Made by a program: the position numbers and the translations under genes
The notes under the pieces: model-generated
Seen by the model: the letters and a program-made list of their open reading frames with translations, nothing else
Told to the model about the DNA's origin: nothing
The model's database searches: none
Shown here: piece by piece, positions 53,347 through 62,170 of the stretch
Layout: every line of letters starts with the position of its first letter
Position numbering within the stretch: position 1 is the stretch's first letter
Source of the DNA: Prolixibacteraceae bacterium JC049
GTDB taxonomy: Bacteria; Bacteroidota; Bacteroidia; Bacteroidales; Prolixibacteraceae
DNA length: 64,000 nt
Direction of reading: 5' to 3'
NCBI GenBank assembly: GCA_023369685.1
Contig: SACZ01000001.1
Location: 620,381 to 684,380 of the forward strand

Positions 53347-53700
53347 ATGTCAGAAGGTAAACTAACTAACTTAAATTACTTAAACGAAGTTACTGGTGGT
53401 GAGCCAATGATCGTTAAAGAGATGCTGGAGATGTTCATTGGACAGGTGCCAGAATTGCAAGCAAATATTCAACAATATTTAGCCGACAAAAAATACATTG
53501 AATTGGGGAAAGAAGCTCATAAAGCGAAATCTTCCGTTTTAATTGTTGGTATGGATGATTTAGGTGTACGATTGAAAGAACTTCAGCTTTTGACAGAAAA
53601 AGGCGAGGCGATAGAGAAGTATCCAGAATATGTTGAAGAGTTTGTTACCAAATGCGACAAAGCAGTTGAAGAGCTTACAGAAGCATTAAAAGAGTTATAA
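53347..53700 (+). CDS. Hpt-domain histidine phosphotransfer protein
   Basis: I start this at ATG 53347, which has AGGAGG four bases upstream; a GTG at 53323 would add eight residues and include the ribosome-binding site in the coding region. The 117-residue protein is a single four-helix Hpt domain. It has NYLNEVTGGEPMIVKEMLEM near 9-28 and the phospho-histidine in KEAHKAKSSVLIVGMDDL near 58-64. It relays phosphate between a hybrid kinase and a response regulator encoded elsewhere. No kinase is linked to it here. A strong terminator follows. Confidence 0.88.
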   Translation: MSEGKLTNLNYLNEVTGGEPMIVKEMLEMFIGQVPELQANIQQYLADKKYIELGKEAHKAKSSVLIVGMDDLGVRLKELQLLTEKGEAIEKYPEYVEEFVTKCDKAVEELTEALKEL

Positions 53701-53727
53701 ATTATTAACCCCATTAACGTTTTTCGA

Positions 53728-53762
53728 AGCAGGCATTATCTGAAAAAAAGGTAATGCCTGCT
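53728..53762 (+). terminator. Intrinsic terminator after Hpt gene
   Basis: An 11-bp perfect stem (AGCAGGCATTA / TAATGCCTGCT) with a 13-nt A-rich loop is followed by TTTTTTTA. It lies 28 bases after the stop codon. Confidence 0.92.
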
Positions 53763-53901
53763 TTTTTTATAACCTATTGTTTATTAGTTGTGTTAATTGA
53801 ACTTTTAACCCCTGTTTTACAATGTTTAGCTTCAATGTTTTGATTTAAATAGCCATATCAGATAGCTTTCGGTTACTTGATAATTTTAAATCGAAAATTG
53901 A

Positions 53902-55464
53902 ATGGGGCAGAGGATTTGTTTTTTGTTGGGTTTATGTGTTCTGATTGGGGCATGTAATATACAGAAAGAGAAAAAAAATGCGATCGATATAAAGATCGAT
54001 GGAGCAATAGAAAAGATTGTTAATGGACTTCCAGAACTAAAATTTCCTGATAGAACAATAAACCTTGTAGAATATGCCGGTTTTAAACCCGATGCCGAAG
54101 GATCGAAAAACTTTCAACCGTTATTGAATAAAGCCATTGATGAGTTATCTGCTCAAGGTGGAGGAACCATATATTTCCCGCATACACTTGGCGCAAATAC
54201 CTGGGTGAAAGAAACAGATGTTTATCGCATGGATGGACCGATAAACATGAAAAGCAATATTCGACTGAAATTGGCCAGTGCTACGAAAATTAAATTCACT
54301 TTTAATCCAACTAATTATTTAGATAACGGAAAAGGAGTAATTACTCGCTGGGAGGGTGTTTCCATAAAAAGTTTTTCACCGTTAATCAGAGCTTTCAATG
54401 TCGAGAATATTGCAATTGTATCTGAATCGTTAAAAGGAACAATGCCAGCTATTGATGGTGATGGTGAAAAATGGCAGGAGTGGTATCGTCAGGATATTAA
54501 AGAACACCATAAATTGATTTTACATCGACTATGTGATACCGATGTGAAGTTGGCCGATCGCGAATTTGTAGATACTTCGAAAGATTTTTACAGACCATTT
54601 TTGTTGGAATTTTATCTGAGTAAGAATATTCTGGTTGATGGTGTAAAGTTGACCAATACTCCTTTTTGGACAGTGCATCCGGTATTTTCAGAGAATGTAA
54701 CCGTTCGCAATGTACTTTTCGATGTAAATGTAGTTAACAGTGATGGTGTTGATCCAGAAAGCTCTCACAATGTGTTGATTGAGAATTGCATGTTTAATAA
54801 TCACGATGATAATGTGGCTATAAAATCGGGTCGCAATAAAGAGGGTCGCGAAGGTGTAGATATTACAGGAACAGAACTGGAAGGCATTCAATCTAAATTC
54901 ATAAAAGACAATAAAATTTATGGAGCTACAGAAAATGTAGTGGTAAGGAATTGCATTCTGAAAGGGCACCACGCCATTTGTATTGGAAGTGAAGTGGCAG
55001 GAAGCGTTCGTAATGTGTATGCCGTAGATAATGTTGGTGTTCAGAATGTGAAGTTTGGTTTGTACATCAAGAGTTCGCCAGAGCGTGGAGGCATTGTTGA
55101 AGATATTTACATTAGAAACATGCAGTTGAACCATGCAAAGATGGGAGCTGTATTGAATCCTTGTTATTCCAAAAACTTGGTAGATACTACTCATTTCCCT
55201 CTGTTTCGAAATATCTACATCAAGGATATGCATATAAAATCGGCTCATCGCGGAGGGATTGAAGTGGCTGGTTGGCCTCAGTTACCAATGGAAAATATTC
55301 ATTTGGAAAATATTACCATCGAGCATTTGGATAAGAAAAGTGAGTTGGATGTTCGCATTCATAATAGCAAGAATGTCACATTGAAAAATGTCAAAATCAA
55401 TGACAAAGAATTCAATGGAGACTATTCCGATAACTCAGGGAAAAAACCTACAGGAAGAACTTAA
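53902..55464 (+). CDS. GH28-family polygalacturonase-like lipoprotein
   Basis: This 520-residue lipoprotein has its lipobox in LCVLIGACNIQ. It is a right-handed parallel beta-helix with GH28 motifs. NSDGVDPES replaces NTDG, HDDNVAIKSG carries the catalytic Asp pair, GHHAICIGSE carries the catalytic histidine, and YIKSSPERGG stands where RIK is normal, so the conserved arginine is replaced by tyrosine. It should hydrolyse alpha-1,4-linked galacturonic acid or a related pectic bond at the outer membrane. It opens a tightly spaced operon of seven genes (53902 onward), which points to pectin. The arginine change may alter specificity. Confidence 0.85.
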   Translation: MGQRICFLLGLCVLIGACNIQKEKKNAIDIKIDGAIEKIVNGLPELKFPDRTINLVEYAGFKPDAEGSKNFQPLLNKAIDELSAQGGGTIYFPHTLGANTWVKETDVYRMDGPINMKSNIRLKLASATKIKFTFNPTNYLDNGKGVITRWEGVSIKSFSPLIRAFNVENIAIVSESLKGTMPAIDGDGEKWQEWYRQDIKEHHKLILHRLCDTDVKLADREFVDTSKDFYRPFLLEFYLSKNILVDGVKLTNTPFWTVHPVFSENVTVRNVLFDVNVVNSDGVDPESSHNVLIENCMFNNHDDNVAIKSGRNKEGREGVDITGTELEGIQSKFIKDNKIYGATENVVVRNCILKGHHAICIGSEVAGSVRNVYAVDNVGVQNVKFGLYIKSSPERGGIVEDIYIRNMQLNHAKMGAVLNPCYSKNLVDTTHFPLFRNIYIKDMHIKSAHRGGIEVAGWPQLPMENIHLENITIEHLDKKSELDVRIHNSKNVTLKNVKINDKEFNGDYSDNSGKKPTGRT

Positions 55465-55484
55465 TAAACGACAACCTAACTACA

Positions 55485-57356
55485 ATGAAAAAGATTACGA
55501 GTATTATATTATTGCTTTTTATAGCTTTTAGTGGTTGGTGTAACAGCCTCTCTATGGTAGAGAATGGTAAGATCCAATTTTCGTTAAGAACCCACAATGG
55601 GCAACTGGAATATTGTATTCAGTTTAAACAAACGAAAGTTGTACAATGGTCGCCAATTACATTCGATCTGGAAGAGAAGAATTTAGGTCGAAATTGTTCT
55701 TTTAAGAAAATAAAAGAAGAAGACCATGTCGAAGAGTTTTCGACCTTTGGAAATCATACTTCAGTTCACCTGCCTTTTAAGTTAATAACTTATAAGATTA
55801 AAGATAAGAGTGATAGGAAAACAGCTCTCTACCTTGATGTAAAGCTTTTTAATAGTGGTATTGCTACCCGATTACGTACTCATTTAAAAAAGGAGCAAAG
55901 GATCCTGGGCGATCGGGTAAGGTGGAATATAACAGGAAATCCATCGGTGTTTTATGCGCATAAACAAAGAAGATACGAGGGAGAATATACCCAGAAGCCA
56001 TTTCTGCAAATAGCAAGGGATTCTATTTCGCTTGGTAAGGCTGGAATGGCATTTGAAATTCGGCCAGCAACAACTCTTTATTGGAAGAGAGAAGGCATTT
56101 ACATGTTAATCTCAGAAGCTAATTTGGTGGAGTATAGTGGAATGTCATTACAGGTCGACTCAAAAGGACTGGAAACAATATTCCCTTACAATAAAACTGG
56201 CTGGCTTGCCAATGGTGATATTGCTACTCCTTGGCGAGTAAGCGTAATAACCGATGACTTGACAGAATTAGCTACCAATGATATTTTCACGGCATTATGC
56301 AATCCTCCATCAAAGAAACTGGAAAATGCAGGTTGGATAAAACCAGGAAGAAGCTCATGGCAATGGTGGGCTGTTGGGGCTCCAAAGTTCGAGGATCAGA
56401 AATACTGGTACGACAAAACAAAAGAGCTAGGTTTTGAATATTACCTCATTGATGATGGATGGCGATTTTGGAAGAACGAATCAAAAGGAAAATGGGAGCT
56501 GCTAAAAGAGTGTATTGATTATGGAAAATCCATTGGAGTTGAATCAACTATTTGGGTGCATAGTAAATACTTGGATAGGGAAGAGAAGCAGTCTGCTTTT
56601 TTACGTAAAGTGAAAAGTGTGGGTGCTGTTGGAATTAAAATCGATTTTTTCCCTCCTGAATCCATTGAAATAGTGAGATGGTATGAACGAATTCTGCAAG
56701 AAACAGCTGATTTAGAGCTAATGGTTGATTTCCATGGTTGTAACAAACCAACAGGGCTACATCGTACATATCCACATGAAATGACCCGAGAAGGAATTAG
56801 AGGACAAGAGTGGCATATTTCTCGTTTCAATCGAATTTTATCTCCAGAGCACGATGTTATTTTACCTTTTACACGATTAGCAATTGGTTTTGGCGATTAT
56901 ACTCCTATGGTTTTTAACCCAAAGGAATTGTTTGGAAATACATGGACTAAAGAGTTGGCTAAGCCAATTGTTTTTCTTTCGCCATTAACACATTATGCCG
57001 ATTATCCAATGTACTACATCGGACATCCTGCCGAAGATTTGATAAAAGCAATTCCCACTACCTGGGATGAAACAGTTGTATTGCCTGCTTCCGAGTTGGG
57101 CGAAGTAGTGGTGATGGCAAGACGAAAAGGAAAAGATTGGTTCATAGGTGCTATAAATAATCAAACAGCAAGAGAGATTACAGTTGACTTTTCTTTTCTG
57201 CAAGGAGCTTTGTATGATGCATCATTTTTTACCGACCACTCAAAAATGAATAATCTTTTGAATCGTCAAAGCCAGAAAGTGAAAAGAGGAGATGTTGTAA
57301 CTGTAAAACTGAATGCTTCAGGAGGTTTTGTTGGATGGCTAAAGGCTAAAGATTAA
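55485..57356 (+). CDS. GH97-family alpha-glycosidase
   Basis: This 623-residue protein has a signal peptide (LLLFIAFSGWCNS). A beta-sandwich (about 20-265) precedes a TIM barrel with KPGRSSWQWWAVGAPKFEDQ, YYLIDDGWRFWKN, STIWVHSKYLDR, VGIKIDFFPPES, LMVDFHGCNKPTGLHRTYPH and EMTREGIRGQEW, followed by HDVILPFTRLAIGFGDYTPM. The Asp in IKIDFF fits the nucleophile position of retaining GH97 enzymes. It lies 20 bases after a GH28 gene and 22 before a GH67-like gene, so it probably trims alpha-galactosyl or alpha-arabinosyl side chains of pectin. The barrel resembles the one at 30531 at the family level only. Confidence 0.92.
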   Translation: MKKITSIILLLFIAFSGWCNSLSMVENGKIQFSLRTHNGQLEYCIQFKQTKVVQWSPITFDLEEKNLGRNCSFKKIKEEDHVEEFSTFGNHTSVHLPFKLITYKIKDKSDRKTALYLDVKLFNSGIATRLRTHLKKEQRILGDRVRWNITGNPSVFYAHKQRRYEGEYTQKPFLQIARDSISLGKAGMAFEIRPATTLYWKREGIYMLISEANLVEYSGMSLQVDSKGLETIFPYNKTGWLANGDIATPWRVSVITDDLTELATNDIFTALCNPPSKKLENAGWIKPGRSSWQWWAVGAPKFEDQKYWYDKTKELGFEYYLIDDGWRFWKNESKGKWELLKECIDYGKSIGVESTIWVHSKYLDREEKQSAFLRKVKSVGAVGIKIDFFPPESIEIVRWYERILQETADLELMVDFHGCNKPTGLHRTYPHEMTREGIRGQEWHISRFNRILSPEHDVILPFTRLAIGFGDYTPMVFNPKELFGNTWTKELAKPIVFLSPLTHYADYPMYYIGHPAEDLIKAIPTTWDETVVLPASELGEVVVMARRKGKDWFIGAINNQTAREITVDFSFLQGALYDASFFTDHSKMNNLLNRQSQKVKRGDVVTVKLNASGGFVGWLKAKD

Positions 57357-57378
57357 TGCAAGAGTGAATATTAAACCT

Positions 57379-59109
57379 ATGAAGATGAAAACGATACTTT
57401 TTTGCTTGATACTTGCTGTTCCATTTCTGACAGGATGTAGGAAAGAGATTAAAAACGAAACCGTAATTGGTTGGAATATTCTAAGTCAGAATAGAACAGA
57501 TGCACAAAAACTAATTGAAAAAACAGACAGTTATAATGTAAATCATTTGCAGATTTCTCATGAGATTGTACATGATTTAAAGCAGGTGAAAGAAACCAAA
57601 CGACAACAGTTGGTTAATGAGCTAACAGCAAAAGCACATGATAAAGGTGTTGAAAATGTGTTGGTTTGGGATCATGCTCTTTACAAACTAGATTATTATC
57701 CGAAGAAATTTATTCGCAAAGAGGATGGTAAAATTGACTTGGACAATAATGCTTTCTGGGATTGGTTTAGAGCTGATTACCGAAAGATGTTGGATCTAGT
57801 GCCAGATATCGATGGAATTGTTCTGACATTTATTGAGACAGGTGCTCGTATCGAGGATCAGTATTCGACCAGATACAAAACAGCCGAAGAAAAGCTGGCT
57901 GCATTAGTTGATGTTGTGGCCGATATCGTGATAAACGAACGAAAAAAAGAACTGGTGATTCGTACGTTCTTTTACAACTACGAAGAGCTAGCCAATGTGA
58001 GGCGTTGTTTGGATCTGATTAAAAACAAGAAGGTAACAGTGATGTGTAAGGAAACACCTCACGACTTTTTTGTTACTCATCCAGTTTCAACTTGGATTAA
58101 GGACTTAAATCGACCAGTATTGATTGAGTTTGACTGTGCTCACGAATTTAGTGGTCAGGGAATTTTAGCAAGTATATTTCCGGGAGTTCACATGAAACGA
58201 TGGAAAACATATGCCCAGATGAACAACGTGGTTGGTTTTTGCCTAAGAACATCGAGATATGGGAATACTCTTATTCTGGATACGCCTACCGAAGTAAATA
58301 TATATGCCCTACATCAATTGCTAGAACAACCTGGTTTGTCCGAAGATGAGGTGTTAACTCAGTTTATAACAGAAAAGTATGGAGAGAAATCGTTAGAGTA
58401 TCTACTTCCTGTTTTTCAGATTGCAGATGAAATTATTCTATCCACACTATATACTCTGGGATTAAATACCACTTCGCATTCCAGAATGAATATGCACTAC
58501 CGCTCAATTTATACACGTCATGTATCTGGACGGTGGTTGGAGAATAAAGAGATTGAACTCAAGCATGGGGTAGGTAAATCGCTTCATTATTGGAAAGATA
58601 TTGTTAATCATTTGGCTCCGGCAGAGCACAAAATGGTTACTAAAACCAATGAGATTGAGATCAAGGATGTATTGGAAAATGGATGGTTACAACCAAAAGA
58701 GTTGATGAATGAAACCTATTTGGAATATGTTGTTGCCGAAAAGAATTTTGCTGTTGCAGAATCTCAAAAAGCCCTGGAGTTAATTAAGAAAGCAAAAGCT
58801 TTTATTGCAGATACTTCGGCTTATAATAAGCTATACAATACTTTTTACAGAACACTGCTATCTGCCAAACTGTACCGTTCGGTTGCTAAAATGTACTATG
58901 GAAAGCGCATTGCAATTCGAGGAAACGAATTTATTACAGAGAGCCTTAAAGCTACCTTGAAAGAAGGATTGCAAGAGTACAAAGAAGTCGTGTCACTTTT
59001 CGAAAACTTCAATGCTGCATGTCCGGTGGGACAGTTAAACTGGAAAAAGAGTGTTAAAGAAGCTGCGATATATACAAAAGGAATCAATGAATTTATCTTA
59101 AATAAATAA
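57379..59109 (+). CDS. GH67-like lipoprotein of uncertain activity
   Basis: I start this at ATG 57379 (a GTG lies 5 codons earlier), giving 576 residues with a lipobox in LAVPFLTGCRKE. I do not recognise a named family. Residues 20-330 read as a TIM barrel with GH67 alpha-glucuronidase-like motifs. Glu153 in FIETGARI fits the acid. Asp229 in KETPHDFF and Glu256 in AHEFSGQG fit the base pair. As I recall GlcA67A (Glu292, Asp365, Glu393), the intervals 76 and 27 are close to 73 and 28. The C-terminal about 240 residues are helical. Operon neighbours are pectin enzymes, so it may be an exo-acting uronidase. Activity is not established. Confidence 0.65.
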   Translation: MKMKTILFCLILAVPFLTGCRKEIKNETVIGWNILSQNRTDAQKLIEKTDSYNVNHLQISHEIVHDLKQVKETKRQQLVNELTAKAHDKGVENVLVWDHALYKLDYYPKKFIRKEDGKIDLDNNAFWDWFRADYRKMLDLVPDIDGIVLTFIETGARIEDQYSTRYKTAEEKLAALVDVVADIVINERKKELVIRTFFYNYEELANVRRCLDLIKNKKVTVMCKETPHDFFVTHPVSTWIKDLNRPVLIEFDCAHEFSGQGILASIFPGVHMKRWKTYAQMNNVVGFCLRTSRYGNTLILDTPTEVNIYALHQLLEQPGLSEDEVLTQFITEKYGEKSLEYLLPVFQIADEIILSTLYTLGLNTTSHSRMNMHYRSIYTRHVSGRWLENKEIELKHGVGKSLHYWKDIVNHLAPAEHKMVTKTNEIEIKDVLENGWLQPKELMNETYLEYVVAEKNFAVAESQKALELIKKAKAFIADTSAYNKLYNTFYRTLLSAKLYRSVAKMYYGKRIAIRGNEFITESLKATLKEGLQEYKEVVSLFENFNAACPVGQLNWKKSVKEAAIYTKGINEFILNK

Positions 59110-59127
59110 TTAGAAAAAGAGTAGACC

Positions 59128-60594
59128 ATGAAAAAGATTTTATTTTTTCTCGCTTTTGCAGTTGCTACTGTGGCAGTAAATGCCAAAGAGTACAACATTG
59201 TAAAGTACGGAGCAAAAAATGATACAACAAAGCTAAGTACAAAGGCTATTAATAAAGCTGTTGAAGATTGTTATAAAAATGGTGGGGGAACAGTTGTTGT
59301 ACCTGCAGGGATGTTTAAATCGGGAACAATTACACTGAAAGATAATGTGGAGTTGCATTTGGCTCACGGAGCAACATTGTATGCTAGTACCGATCAGAAT
59401 GATTTCCCTCGTCAGAAACGCCCGGAATACCGTTCGCAAAAGGATATTGGTGGATGGTATTCATTAATTTATGCCGAAGGAGCTACCAATATTGCTATTA
59501 CTGGTTCGGGAACTATCGATGGACAAGGTAAATACCAAAAAGGTCGTCCGGAATGTGCTGGTGGCGACAAAGATGGTCGTGCCAGAAATATTTTGTTCAT
59601 CTCATGTAACCACGTTCGAGTGGAAGGTATTACCATGATAAATTCAGGAATTTGGAATCAGCATTACCTGAATTGCGAGGATGTTTATCTTTTAAATCAA
59701 AGAGTTTGGAATCACTGCAATAGAAATAACGATGCCATCGATATTGATGGTTGTAGAAGAGTTATTGTTAGTGGCGGTATTTACGATTCTAGCGATGATG
59801 CCATTACTATTAAAAGTACAGGACCAGCGCCAACAGAGCATGTTTCAATTACCAATTGTGTAATTAGTACGCACTGCAACGCCATTAAATGTGGAACAGA
59901 ATCAACAGGTGGTTTCCGTAACTTATCTATTTCAAACTGTACAGTGAAGCCTTCTATTGCCAAGAAAAAACATGCTGGAAGATGGGAAGGTATTACAGCG
60001 TTATCGTTGGAGATTGTTGATGGTGGAATCATGGAAGGTGTTTCGGTGTCGAACTTAACAGTTGACGAGACAAAATGCCCTATCTATATTCGTTTAGGCA
60101 ACAGAGCCAGAAAACATAAGAAAGACGCTCCAACACCTCCACAAGGACAGTTGAGAAATGTAACTATTTCGAATGTTACTGCTTACAATACAGGAAACTT
60201 TAGTTCATCAATCTCTGGTATCCCTGGAGGAGTAATAGAGAATGTAATGTTGAACAATATCTTGTTTGTAAATAAAGGTGGATTGAAGGCTGGAGAATAC
60301 AAAGCTTCATTGAAGGACGTTGGATACAAAGAGAGAAGTTACCCTCAGCCAACAATGTGGAACGAATTGCCTTGTAGTGGTCTGTTCGTACGCTTTGTGA
60401 AAAACATTCAGGTTAATGGAATTAGTTTTGTTAGCCAGGAAAAAGACCCTCGTCCGGTATTGTTGTTAGATGATGTAAAACAAGGTCGTTTTACACAGAT
60501 TACTACTTCCGAAAATTCGGTGCCAGTTGCACTTACTCATAACGTTGAAGATGTAGTGATTGAGAAAACATTGGAACAAAAAAGCGCACTATAG
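59128..60594 (+). CDS. GH28-like parallel beta-helix protein (divergent)
   Basis: This 488-residue protein has a signal peptide (FFLAFAVATVAVNAKE). The N-terminal strands are KYGAKNDTTKLSTKAINKAV, GGTVVVPAGMFKSGTITLK and VELHLAHGATLYAS, as in many GH28 proteins. The catalytic area reads NDAIDIDG and SSDDAITIKS, keeping N-D and D-D, but the GHG motif is replaced by THCNAIKCGTES and I see no RIK. It could be a GH28 subgroup with another acid/base set or a related lyase-like helix. It is encoded in the pectin operon, 18 bases after the GH67-like gene. Confidence 0.75.
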   Translation: MKKILFFLAFAVATVAVNAKEYNIVKYGAKNDTTKLSTKAINKAVEDCYKNGGGTVVVPAGMFKSGTITLKDNVELHLAHGATLYASTDQNDFPRQKRPEYRSQKDIGGWYSLIYAEGATNIAITGSGTIDGQGKYQKGRPECAGGDKDGRARNILFISCNHVRVEGITMINSGIWNQHYLNCEDVYLLNQRVWNHCNRNNDAIDIDGCRRVIVSGGIYDSSDDAITIKSTGPAPTEHVSITNCVISTHCNAIKCGTESTGGFRNLSISNCTVKPSIAKKKHAGRWEGITALSLEIVDGGIMEGVSVSNLTVDETKCPIYIRLGNRARKHKKDAPTPPQGQLRNVTISNVTAYNTGNFSSSISGIPGGVIENVMLNNILFVNKGGLKAGEYKASLKDVGYKERSYPQPTMWNELPCSGLFVRFVKNIQVNGISFVSQEKDPRPVLLLDDVKQGRFTQITTSENSVPVALTHNVEDVVIEKTLEQKSAL

Positions 60595-60606
60595 TTATCA
60601 AAAATC

Positions 60607-60641
60607 ATACACTCATGGGTTGTTATAACTCGTGGGTGTAT
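60607..60641 (+). other. Stem-loop between two GH28 genes
   Basis: ATACACTCA (60607-60615) pairs with TGGGTGTAT (60633-60641) with one G-U pair and a 17-nt loop, followed by CTCTTTT. It is a weak terminator-like structure inside the pectin operon and may reduce expression of the distal genes. Confidence 0.5.
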
Positions 60642-60673
60642 CTCTTTTATTGAATGCTACAAAAAATTGACAG

Positions 60674-62170
60674 ATGTATAGATTATTACTCTTCTGTTTA
60701 CTAGCCATGGCTGTTACTAGTGGCTTTTGTAAATCGAACGAAAAGCAAATAGTTGAAAAAACACCATGGGGAAAAGAAGTGTTTACAATTCCTCAATTTA
60801 AAAATAATGATTATGTGATTACCGACTTTGGGGCAAAGCCAGAAGCGGAATATAATAATCAGAAACATATTCAGAGTGCCATAGATCAGTGTAATAAAGC
60901 TGGCGGTGGAAAAGTAATTGTTCCTGCTGGAACTTGGCTTACCGGCTTCTTGGATATGAAAAGCAATGTAAACCTTCACTTAAAAGCCGGAGCAACTTTG
61001 TTGTTCTCCAACAAAATAGAAGATTACATGGTCCCCACATTTACTCGTTGGGAGGGATTTGAGTGCATGAATTATCATCCGTTGATTTATGCCAGAAATT
61101 GCCAGAATATTGCCATCTCGGGTAAGGGAAAAATAAATGGGAATGGTTCTGCATGGTGGTTCATGAAAAAGAAACAGCACATGACACTTCCTACTTTGTA
61201 TCAGCAGATATTGGATGGAGTAACGCCAGAAAAACGTAATCTGTTGGCTTACGAACACCAATCGATGTTACGTCCGGCTTTGATCCAGTTTGTAGGATGT
61301 AAAAATATCCTTTTAAAAGATTTTGAGGTGACTTCTGGTCCTATGTGGACGGTACACATGGTGTATGGCGAAAATGTGATTGCTCAGAATATTCGAGTAG
61401 TTACCAAAGGAGCAAATAACGATGGAATTATTCCCGATTCATGCAATAAAGTGTTGATTGATAACTGTTATTTCTCGACTGGTGATGACTGTATTGTAAT
61501 CAAATCAGGATTAAATGAAGATGGATGGAGAGTTGGAAAGCCTTCTCAGCATATTGTAATTAAAAACTGCAATACCAATCATGGGCATGGAGGTGTTGTT
61601 ATTGGGAGCGAAATGTCGGGTGGAGTGAATCATGTGTATGCTCACGATTGTAACTTTTCGAATACCGATCGTGGACTTCGTATTAAATCACGCATTGGTC
61701 GTGGTGGTGTGATTGAGAATTTATGGTTCGAAAATATCACAATGAATAACATTAAAAACGAAGCCATAAAGCTGAACATGCATTACGGAGCAAGTTCAAT
61801 TACACCAAAGTCAGATAAGAAACCGGTATTTCGGAATTTTTATTTCAAAAATATCTATTCTGAAAACTCGAAACATGCATTGCATGCAAAAGGAATTAGC
61901 GACCAGTTGATAGCTAATATGTCATTCGAAAACATGCAGCTTAGCAGTAAGTATGGGATGACAATCATTAATGCCGAAAAGTTCAACTTCAAGAATATAA
62001 GCCTGAAAACAAAAGAAGAAGTTTCGGTAAAAGTAGAACAATCGAAAGATATCAATTTCAGAAAAATAAAGGCTGAAGGAGCAGGAAAAGAGGGGAAAGT
62101 TGTTTTGAAAGGAGATAATCAAAAAGTAAAATTTAAACCTCAATTGAAGAATATAAGTCATGAGAACTAA
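60674..62170 (+). CDS. GH28-family polygalacturonase
   Basis: This 498-residue protein has a short signal peptide (LLAMAVTSGFC). The beta-helix carries all GH28 motifs: NNDGIIPDS, STGDDCIVIKSG, HGHGGVVIGSE and RGLRIKSRIGRGG. The N-terminal insertion with FTRWEGFECMNYHPLIYA is typical of the exo-acting or rhamnogalacturonan-type GH28 group. It overlaps the GH105 gene by 11 bases, so the two are translationally coupled, consistent with a combined cut-and-trim role on pectin. Confidence 0.95.
   Translation: MYRLLLFCLLAMAVTSGFCKSNEKQIVEKTPWGKEVFTIPQFKNNDYVITDFGAKPEAEYNNQKHIQSAIDQCNKAGGGKVIVPAGTWLTGFLDMKSNVNLHLKAGATLLFSNKIEDYMVPTFTRWEGFECMNYHPLIYARNCQNIAISGKGKINGNGSAWWFMKKKQHMTLPTLYQQILDGVTPEKRNLLAYEHQSMLRPALIQFVGCKNILLKDFEVTSGPMWTVHMVYGENVIAQNIRVVTKGANNDGIIPDSCNKVLIDNCYFSTGDDCIVIKSGLNEDGWRVGKPSQHIVIKNCNTNHGHGGVVIGSEMSGGVNHVYAHDCNFSNTDRGLRIKSRIGRGGVIENLWFENITMNNIKNEAIKLNMHYGASSITPKSDKKPVFRNFYFKNIYSENSKHALHAKGISDQLIANMSFENMQLSSKYGMTIINAEKFNFKNISLKTKEEVSVKVEQSKDINFRKIKAEGAGKEGKVVLKGDNQKVKFKPQLKNISHEN

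Noticed and set aside
54688-55248. Minus-strand open frame of 186 codons
   Set aside because: It is antisense to the GH28 gene and arises from the regular beta-helix repeats.
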